DNA of 11,351 nucleotides. It comes from CAWACC01 sp964390695 (GTDB lineage: Bacteria; Chlamydiota; Chlamydiia; Chlamydiales; Parachlamydiaceae). Position numbers and translations under genes: made by a program. The stretch spans positions 1-11,351 of the forward strand of contig CAYMKI010000116.1 in NCBI GenBank assembly GCA_964390695.1, written 5' to 3'. This document shows, in pieces, positions 6,645 to 11,351 of the stretch; the first letter of the stretch is position 1; each line of letters begins with the position of its first letter. The notes under the pieces were generated by a model that did no database searches, was not told where the DNA came from, and worked only from the letters and a program-made list of their open reading frames with translations.

Positions 6645-7517
6645 TCAACGTATAAAGTTTGGAAGAGGGGTAAGTTGGTTTTTTGGAGGAGTATAGTTAG
6701 GTCTCATCGCAAATGCTATTGCAGCATATCTCGTTTTGCCGGTTTGAGAGACAAAATGTGGGGTAGGGGCAATGGAAAATTCTGCTAAAAGTGTTCCGGG
6801 AATCAGTAAAATAGAATTTCGATTGTGCCATTCCGAACACTCTATTGTAGGAGAAGAAAAATCATCGACTGTGAAACTGGTTTTATATGGAGAAAGCAGC
6901 AGTGCTAGGTTGTCTGTGCTATCAAGAAAAAGGGAAAACGCTGTGCCATCGTAGTGTGGCCGTGTTGCGAAGTATGAAGGAAGATATTTGATGACTTTGA
7001 ATAGGATAGGCGGTTGGTTGCATGATGAAGAGAGAATGTCATCCAAGCCCAGCTCTGAGGCTGCGTTGTTGAATAGATTTCTACAAATATTTTGGATGTC
7101 AAAACAGGCCTCAAAAAAAGCTAAGATTTCGGGAATCTGGTTGAATTCAGGATAGTAGGTGTTGATAAACCTATGAAAATGTGTCGAATAATAGAATGAG
7201 ATCTGGCTTCTGCCTGCTGTCTTTGACTCGTCGTAGAACCCAAAGACATCGGTGGAGTAATAATTTCTATCTTTTGAGCGGATAAAGCGCTCTTTGGCGC
7301 TGTATAGTTTGTGTGACCAAACGGGATTGTTATGAAGAAATTCGATGAGCTCATCGAAATAAGCATAAAGATTCTGGAATGTTTCTGCGGCAGGCTTTTG
7401 ATTACAAATTTCTATATAACCTGAAATTTGGAATTGTTCTGCAATAGAGACCGCACAAACAGTTTGAAATGCATATAAAAGATAAATTAATGAAAAAAAT
7501 GTCTTTCTGATAATCAT
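6645..7517 (-). CDS. 2-oxoglutarate/Fe(II)-dependent oxygenase-like protein with signal peptide
   Basis: The C-terminal half of this 290-residue protein carries the full iron and cosubstrate signature of the isopenicillin-N-synthase-like superfamily. RPHYDGTAFSLFL gives H188-x-D190, APTPHFV gives H254, and KTRYAAIAFAMRP gives R263 nine residues later, the spacing seen in this family. Between them, NSILLIPGTLLAEFS matches the conserved segment before the distal His. The N-terminus (FFSLIYLLYAFQTVCA, residues 7-22) is a clear signal peptide, so the enzyme would act outside the cytoplasm, odd for a fold that needs Fe(II) and 2-oxoglutarate. It is the first gene of a likely three-gene envelope operon. 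There is no Shine-Dalgarno, and the promoter predicts an almost leaderless mRNA. Substrate is unknown; an inactive or repurposed fold is possible. Confidence 0.7.
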   Translation of the reverse strand: MIIRKTFFSLIYLLYAFQTVCAVSIAEQFQISGYIEICNQKPAAETFQNLYAYFDELIEFLHNNPVWSHKLYSAKERFIRSKDRNYYSTDVFGFYDESKTAGRSQISFYYSTHFHRFINTYYPEFNQIPEILAFFEACFDIQNICRNLFNNAASELGLDDILSSSCNQPPILFKVIKYLPSYFATRPHYDGTAFSLFLDSTDNLALLLSPYKTSFTVDDFSSPTIECSEWHNRNSILLIPGTLLAEFSIAPTPHFVSQTGKTRYAAIAFAMRPNYTPPKNQLTPLPNFIR

Positions 7518-7525
7518 TTATGGAT

Positions 7526-7554
7526 CGTATAAGCTATTATTTTGAATTTGTCAA
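7526..7554 (-). promoter_or_regulatory. Strong sigma70-like promoter of the oxygenase/glycine-rich/barrel operon
   Basis: On the minus strand a perfect TTGACA (7554-7549) is followed by a 17-base spacer and TATACG (7531-7526, 4 of 6). Only eight bases separate the -10 from the ATG at 7517, so transcription would begin about two bases before the start codon. The promoter sits in the 59-bp gap shared with the divergent methyltransferase gene. Confidence 0.6.
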
Positions 7555-7576
7555 TTATAACCCAATAGGTGTAGTA

Positions 7577-8332
7577 ATGAAAAATACGGAACGATTTTCT
7601 AATAGGGTGGAGAACTATATCCGGTACCGTCCCCATTATCCAAAGGAGATAATCAATTTCTTGAAAAGTAAAATTGGATTAACAAACCAATTAGTGATAG
7701 CTGATGTGGGTGCAGGAACAGGTATTTCTTCTGAGATTTATCTTGAAAATGGGAATACAGTCTATGCTGTTGAGCCGAATAAGGAGATGAGAGAAGCTGC
7801 AGAAGAACTGCATAAAAAAGATAGAAATTTTATTAGCGTCAATGCTACTGCTGAAAATACTTCCTTGAAAGATAAAAGTATCGATTTAATCATCGTAGCA
7901 CAAGCATTCCATTGGTTCGATAAGTTCCTTGCTAAAAAGGAATTTGAACGTATTATAAGATCGAATGGCCATCTCGTATTAATGTGGAATGATCGGAACT
8001 TAGAGTCACATCTCCAACAAGCCTATGAACAAATGCTTAGAGACTTTGTTCCTGAGTATGAAGAAGTCAATTATCGCAACATGGATGAAAGTACAATAGC
8101 ATCGTTTTATTTACCCCATGCATATTCTCTAGAGACATTTCCAAATACACAGCATTTTGACTTTGAAGGTCTGAAAGGCAGGCTGCTTTCATGTTCTTAT
8201 GCGCCTTTAGAGCACGAGGAAAGGTACAAACCCATGATGAATAGACTGGAAATTATCTTCAAAGAATATAGTGTTGATTCATATGTAGAGTTTGAGTATA
8301 GTTGCAACCTGTACTACGGAAAAATAGGTTAG
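7577..8332 (+). CDS. Class I SAM-dependent methyltransferase
   Basis: This 251-residue protein carries the SAM-binding motif I DVGAGTG (43-49), acidic motif II AVEPN (64-68), and a motif IV region ending AQAFHWFD (108-115), followed by the IIRSNGHLVLMWNDR strand typical of the UbiE/Tam-like group of small-molecule methyltransferases. The N-terminus, ERFSNRVENYIRYRPHYP, is the usual cap of this group. I chose ATG 7577, with AGGTG five bases upstream. An earlier ATG at 7520 adds 19 residues without similarity and lies in the divergent promoter. The next gene starts 26 bp after its stop, so the two are probably co-transcribed. The methyl acceptor is unknown. It is divergent from the oxygenase operon, and shared control is possible but not shown. 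Confidence 0.85.
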   Translation: MKNTERFSNRVENYIRYRPHYPKEIINFLKSKIGLTNQLVIADVGAGTGISSEIYLENGNTVYAVEPNKEMREAAEELHKKDRNFISVNATAENTSLKDKSIDLIIVAQAFHWFDKFLAKKEFERIIRSNGHLVLMWNDRNLESHLQQAYEQMLRDFVPEYEEVNYRNMDESTIASFYLPHAYSLETFPNTQHFDFEGLKGRLLSCSYAPLEHEERYKPMMNRLEIIFKEYSVDSYVEFEYSCNLYYGKIG

Positions 8333-8358
8333 TTCAATAAATTGCGAGATTGAAAACA

Positions 8359-9273
8359 ATGCATGCAACAGAATATCCCTTTGTAAAAATATTCTCAGTC
8401 ACTAGGTCCAAACCTAATGGGTTAGATTTATACTATCATGAACTGACTTCCTTAGGAGATCGGTTGTATGAGATCCTCGATCAGGGAAAACAGTGGTCAA
8501 AAGAGATAACTTCAGCTTTAAGCAACGGTGGAGGGGCGATTTTCCCGCATACTTTTTTTAGTAAGTGTGGGGAACAAATGGGAGCTGTCATCCATGCTAT
8601 TTTAGACAGTGGGGCTGATCAAGTTATTATGCTTGGAACTGTTCATCCATTTCCTCAATTTCTGCAAGCTCGCATCAAAGAATTTAATGGTGAAGATATT
8701 TCTCAAGAACCCTCATGGGGAGTTTTAAATCCTGAATTTGTAGAAGCAAAAGCTCTTCTTAAAGATGAGTTTTCATTAAACCTTTTTAAATCTCTTTTCC
8801 AAATTGAACTTAAGCGCAGAGGAAAGAAAGCTCCACGTTTAATTGAACGTTATCCCTGTCTAGTTAATGGACATCCAGAAAGACTTCCTGGGATACAAGA
8901 ACTTAAAGAGCTTGCTAAAAATGCGGTGATTGTCGGCACAGAAGACTATTGTCATCATGGTATAGCTTATGCTCTTCCTGAAAATTTTACAATTCCTATG
9001 GGGGATGAAGCCTTAACATTTGCTAAATGTCAAATTGAGCAAGGATTTTCTCTTCTGCAGCAAAACAAATATGCTGAATTTTATAAACACGGGATGCATC
9101 TTAACGCTATTGGAGATCCTTCAGATGTCACCGCTACAATGCACTATTTGATTGGTAGCTATGCAAAACCTAAAATTCTAGATTTGAAGCTTGTTGATGT
9201 TTCTCATCTTTTCGAAAATGATCCATCACCAAGTTGGGTAGCTGCTACACTTGCAAAAATTACAAAAGATTAA
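8359..9273 (+). CDS. Memo-family (LigB-superfamily-like) protein
   Basis: Counted from ATG 8359 this is a 304-residue protein. It matches the Memo fold, which is related to class III extradiol dioxygenases, at the metal-site positions. FPHTFFSKCG places H64, LGTVHPFP places H96, and GTEDYCHHG places D196 and H199, corresponding to human MEMO1 H49, H81, D189 and H192. The first interval is identical at 32 residues. The MEMO1 cysteine in its NxCG motif appears replaced by Ile (NAIGDP). Known Memo proteins bind metal and have redox roles; the bacterial members' function is poorly defined. There is no radical-SAM or AMMECR1 partner in view; the partner is the methyltransferase 26 bp upstream. An in-frame TTG at 8350 is a less likely start because the GAGA motif (8346-8349) abuts it. 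Confidence 0.6.
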   Translation: MHATEYPFVKIFSVTRSKPNGLDLYYHELTSLGDRLYEILDQGKQWSKEITSALSNGGGAIFPHTFFSKCGEQMGAVIHAILDSGADQVIMLGTVHPFPQFLQARIKEFNGEDISQEPSWGVLNPEFVEAKALLKDEFSLNLFKSLFQIELKRRGKKAPRLIERYPCLVNGHPERLPGIQELKELAKNAVIVGTEDYCHHGIAYALPENFTIPMGDEALTFAKCQIEQGFSLLQQNKYAEFYKHGMHLNAIGDPSDVTATMHYLIGSYAKPKILDLKLVDVSHLFENDPSPSWVAATLAKITKD

Positions 9274-9295
9274 ACCCAAACAATCTGAATATTTG

Positions 9296-9333
9296 GAATT
9301 TCGACCTAGCCAAAGCTTCGAAATTCGATTTTT
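9296..9333 (+). terminator. Probable rho-independent terminator after the Memo-like gene
   Basis: Perfect 9-base arms GAATTTCGA (9296-9304) and TCGAAATTC (9318-9326) with a 13-base loop are followed by a five-T run (9329-9333), 22 bp after the stop at 9273. The stem is AT-rich, so strength is uncertain. Confidence 0.55.
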
Positions 9334-9366
9334 CACAACAAGGCCAATATTATAACGCGCGTTTTG

Positions 9367-9428
9367 GATAAGCATCGCAAATTGAAGCACACAAGCTTGC
9401 GAGGTCGCTTCAATTTGCGATGCTTATC
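9367..9428. repeat. Perfect 22-bp inverted repeat with 18-base spacer
   Basis: The arm at 9367-9388 (starting GATAAGCATC, ending TTGAAGC) is exactly complementary to 9407-9428. The spacer contains CAAGCTTG, itself a palindrome. No T-tract follows, so it is not a standard terminator. It could be an inversion site, a mobile-element end or a stable RNA hairpin. Confidence 0.85.
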
Positions 9429-9743
9429 TAGAACCTCCTAAAAATTCTAATTTTCAGCACTTTAAGATTGAAAAAATCCAAAAAGCTAGAGAGGCAAAAA
9501 GATATAGACAGAGCCCAAGAAAAACAACGACGCATCAAAACAGACGATGATAACTACGATTAACAACAAAAACTGATCAAAACCGACTACCTGCAGTAGG
9601 ATCTCAGAGACCTTTTATACAAACACCACGATCAGCAAAAAGCAGACAAAATCATCGCTGTGCTCATTCAAGAGCTGCAACAAAATCGCTTAATCTCGCA
9701 CGCAGAAACCATAGAGATCAAGGAATTTGTACAAAGGACATAA
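9419..9743 (+). pseudogene. Decayed coding segment, family not recognised
   Basis: Two plus-strand frames together look like one broken protein. Frame one reads DAYLEPPKNSNFQHFKIEK and continues as Lys/Arg-rich helix to a TGA at 9548. After an apparent frameshift near 9490-9520, another frame continues as charged helix (IDRAQEKQRRIKTDDDNYD), is stopped by TAA 9561 and TAG 9597, and then stays open for 47 codons (including QQKADKIIAVLIQELQQNRL) to TAA 9741. Amino-acid composition stays protein-like across the lesions, which is what a disabled gene gives. No start codon or ribosome binding site is evident and I cannot name the family. The following 9744-9915 shows nothing convincing. Confidence 0.4.
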
Positions 9744-10104
9744 CAAATTCCAAAGCCACTTTCTCGAGTAACGAAGAAATAGTCCTGATAGAAAAACTAG
9801 TGTGATTTTTTGTAGTGAAAGGAGTGAAACGCACCTAACATATCTCATACCATAGACAAGAATCCTAAAGCTAGGTCCGATAAAAAGTAGTGTAAAGTCG
9901 TGACTATTCACCACCTCTTATAAAATATTTGAAAATAACCACAGAGCCCAAAGAGAACACAGAGAGATATAACAAAGGGTCATCAGCAAATGAGTGCCTC
10001 ACAGAACAAGATAGCTGCTTTCAGTGCACCCTATCGTGAAATAACTTGGATCTTCGTTTTATATTTCAAACGCAGAGTTGCAGAGTCGCTGATGCTCAGA
10101 GGTT

Positions 10105-10129
10105 CATTCAAACCCGACGGGTTTGAATG
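10105..10129. repeat. Perfect 12+1+12 palindrome
   Basis: CATTCAAACCCG, one A, then CGGGTTTGAATG. It lies near the middle of the long CACAGAG repeat and is flanked by degenerate CGCAGAG/CTCCGCG blocks in opposite orientation (10071-10104 and 10172-10213), so it may be the centre of a separate nested element. Confidence 0.85.
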
Positions 10130-10136
10130 ACAGCGC

Positions 10137-10165
10137 TAAAATTGTGCGCTTCGCGCGCAATTTTA
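10137..10165. repeat. Near-perfect 13-bp hairpin (one mismatch)
   Basis: TAAAATTGTGCGC, TTC, GCGCGCAATTTTA: one mismatch in 13 pairs around a three-base loop. It starts seven bases after the preceding palindrome, giving two adjacent stable hairpins. Confidence 0.8.
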
Positions 10166-10390
10166 AGTTCGTTCACTCCGCGCCTCAACGCCTCCGCGCC
10201 ATCTGTGTTGAACTTGAAGCAATATTATAGATATCGATCTTTTAGCCATTTCTCTCTGTCTTGCACTCATTTTCGCGATGAGCCGTTTTTACCCTCTGTG
10301 GGCTCTGTGAGCTCTGTGGTTCAACTATTTAGACACTTTGTACAGTGCTGAATAGTTACGTAAAGTCTATCCTTTTGTTGTTTTTTTGTG

Positions 10391-10445
10391 GCTGCCTTAC
10401 AGGCTGCAAATGATATCTAAATCGCACCCAGGGCGATGCCCTGGG
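10391..10445. repeat. REP-like palindromes just outside the RAYT-bearing element
   Basis: GCTGCCTTACAGGCTGC (10391-10407, imperfect) and CCCAGGGC-GAT-GCCCTGGG (10427-10445, perfect 8-base arms) are short hairpins of the kind found in multi-copy arrays beside REP-associated transposases. Confidence 0.65.
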
Positions 10446-10454
10446 CTAATACGT

Positions 10455-10979
10455 ATCAGGCTTTCAGCCTGATCTATAGTTTGTACGTTTTTTTAGAAGG
10501 TAAATTATTTATTTAGAACTAAGAGTGTGCTCGTTAATATATAGGCTTGAAAAGCCCTAATGATACAGCCCAGGTCGAGCGGAGCGAGGCCTGGGAGGTG
10601 ATAAATAAAACGCAGAGTCCTGCAAGGACGACATAATTATGAGGTCTTAATGGCCCAATCGTTGGTAGATGTGATCCTGCATCTCGTTTTTAGCACTAAA
10701 GGCCGCAATTCTTGGATCCTGTCTGATATTGAAGAATAGTTTCTAGCTATGCTTCAGAGAGCGTAAATTTCATATAATGAAAAATACCTTTGGAATTAAT
10801 TCATGTCGTCCTTGCAGGACTCTATCTTTTATTTATTGCTACCCAGGCCTCGCTCCGCTCGACCTGAGCTGTAATATTAAGGCTTTTCAAGCCTGTATCT
10901 TATGGAGCCTGCGTTTTTTTAGAAACATTATTTTGTTGTCAATAAAAGTACAAACTATAGATCAGGCTTTCAGCCTGAT
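10455..10979. mobile_element. 525-bp RAYT/REP element with 32-bp inverted ends
   Basis: The left end (10455-10486) and right end (10948-10979) are inverted copies of 32 bases that differ only in the three-base loop of an included ATCAGGCT/AGCCTGAT hairpin. Going inward, both sides carry the same palindromes in mirrored order: AGGCTT/AAGCC (10544-10556; 10880-10894), a CCCAGG...GAGCG hairpin (10569-10595; 10842-10868) and GTCCT/AGGAC (10617-10629; 10808-10820). The centre holds a transposase remnant. This mirrored layout is typical of REP sequences flanking RAYT genes. It can no longer move by itself. Confidence 0.75.
10650..10766 (+). pseudogene. REP-associated tyrosine transposase (RAYT/IS200-like), N-terminal remnant
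   Basis: From ATG 10650, with GAGGT four bases upstream, 29 codons read MAQSLVDVILHLVFSTKGR and on to an in-frame TAG at 10737. The frame resumes as FLAMLQRA and ends at TAA 10764-10766. SLxxxxLHLVFSTKGR is the characteristic first strand of Y1/RAYT transposases. The HUH metal-binding motif and the catalytic tyrosine, which come later in the roughly 150-residue protein, are absent, so it is inactive. Its position at the centre of mirrored REP-like hairpins supports the identification. Any movement of these repeats would need an intact RAYT elsewhere in the genome. Confidence 0.75.
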
Positions 10980-11136
10980 GAATACGCCTCAGCAGTCCCC
11001 AGAAATAAATCACAAGGTCCTCAATAAAGCGAAAATTGGTACCCTAGGGAATGGGGCCAGCACGAAAGGTCAACGGGCCCCTGGGTAAAAGATGATTTAG
11101 CGAGAAGTGCTAGATATACCTAGCTCACAAGGAAGG

Positions 11137-11351
11137 CTAGATTGCTCGTTCCATTTTGAAATTTGTAAGTTCAACGCCTTTTATAACGATGGTCTGCTGA
11201 GTTATTATCCTAAATCCCCATTTTTCAAAAAACGGTTTTGCTGTGATACTGACTTCTACAAAGATGAGGTGGATGTGGTTATTTTTTGCTCTTTGAAGGA
11301 TTTCTTTCATAAGAGCAGATCCAACGCCTTTTCCAATCCATTCATGGTGAC
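11137..11351 (-). CDS. GNAT-family N-acetyltransferase, C-terminal part (runs off window edge)
   Basis: The visible 70 residues end at TAG 11137-11139, and the 5' part lies beyond the window. WIGKGVGSALMKEILQRA is the acetyl-CoA-binding motif A (a Q/RxxGxG/A-type loop followed by a helix). FVEVSITAKPFFEKWGF is motif B, and TQQTIVIKGVELTNFKMER is the closing strand typical of the YafP-like branch of GNATs. The enzyme would transfer acetyl from acetyl-CoA to an unidentified amine. It converges on the repeat-rich region. The 11089-11136 stretch downstream of its stop has a weak GCTAG/CTAGC dyad but no convincing terminator. Confidence 0.85.
   Translation of the reverse strand, partial: HHEWIGKGVGSALMKEILQRAKNNHIHLIFVEVSITAKPFFEKWGFRIITQQTIVIKGVELTNFKMERAI

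Larger units (their letters stand above)
9916..10365. repeat. CACAGAG-type dispersed palindromic repeat, copy 2 (long, composite form)
   Basis: The left arm (AACCACAGAGCCC at 9937, then AACACAGAGAGAT) and right arm (CCTCTGTGGGCTCTGTG to GGTTCA, 10293-10322) match the 2211-2372 repeat in sequence and order, including outer flanks (TCTTATAAAAT at 9916; a terminal segment ending AGTTACG at 10360). The right end folds separately: AACTATT (10323-10329) pairs with AATAGTT (10351-10357), and CACT with AGTG. Roughly 300 extra bases separate the arms compared with copy 1 and contain further palindromes, suggesting repeat-into-repeat insertion. No gene is visible in it. Confidence 0.7.

Noticed and set aside
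6905..7366. Two minus-strand frames (6905-7114 and 7121-7366)
   Set aside because: Out-of-frame overlaps of the oxygenase gene, which explains the sequence with a complete motif set.
9367..9428. Rho-independent terminator
   Set aside because: The stem is strong but the loop is long and neither side has a T-tract; the better terminator candidate is at 9296-9333.
9690..9914. Minus-strand 74-residue frame
   Set aside because: Antisense to the tail of the decayed segment, no ribosome binding site; Phe/Leu/Tyr-rich composition is expected from antisense AT-rich DNA.
10127..10351. Plus-strand 74-residue frame
   Set aside because: Runs through two hairpins and the CACAGAG arm; a product of repeat sequence, not a gene.
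10391..10979. CRISPR array
   Set aside because: The repeats differ in sequence, are hairpins with irregular spacing in mirrored order, and there are no cas genes.
10777..11088. Plus-strand 103-residue frame (begins MKNTFGINSCRPCRT)
   Set aside because: Nearly all of it translates the right-hand REP-like palindromes; no ribosome binding site and no protein family resemblance.

Overview
The window most resembles accessory DNA from an amoeba-associated (Parachlamydiales-type) chlamydia. This rests on AT-rich Gram-negative genes, a cysteine-rich outer-membrane barrel and a glycine-rich passenger with a tail that I associate with environmental chlamydiae, and many dispersed palindromic repeats and gene remnants. 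The assignment is inference from family resemblance. No rRNA, tRNA or single-copy marker gene is present to confirm it.

Layout, left to right. Positions 1-196 hold the start of an unrecognised minus-strand gene cut by the window edge. Positions 316-1654 are a regulatory unit: a PadR-family repressor gene, read from a promoter overlapped by a 19-bp perfect palindrome, followed 16 bp later by a classical short-chain dehydrogenase/reductase (SDR). Positions 1752-2186 encode a small exported protein of unknown function with a canonical ribosome binding site. Positions 2211-3209 are a decay zone: a CACAGAG-type dispersed repeat, a 78-residue relic joining methyltransferase-like and SDR-like pieces, and an unrecognised reading frame that looks truncated at its 5' end.

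Positions 3387-7517 are the most interesting part. They hold three co-directional minus-strand genes with gaps of 51 and 15 bp. The order is a 2-oxoglutarate/Fe(II)-oxygenase-like protein with a signal peptide, an 842-residue glycine-rich autotransporter-passenger-like protein that lacks a translocator barrel and ends in a fibronectin-III-like domain, and a 220-residue cysteine-rich outer-membrane barrel. They read as an envelope or surface module. Whether the oxygenase modifies the passenger, or the barrel anchors it, is hypothesis. The promoter of this unit is unusually clear (TTGACA-17-TATACG) and predicts a nearly leaderless mRNA.

Divergent from it, positions 7577-9273 encode a class I SAM-dependent methyltransferase and a Memo-family protein, ending in a likely terminator. 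From 9367 to 10986 there is no intact gene. This stretch holds a perfect 22-bp inverted repeat, a decayed coding segment, a second and longer CACAGAG repeat with nested palindromes, and a 525-bp element with 32-bp inverted ends. That element has several REP-like palindromes on each side of the N-terminal remnant of a REP-associated tyrosine transposase (RAYT/IS200 type). At the right edge is the C-terminal part of a minus-strand GNAT acetyltransferase.
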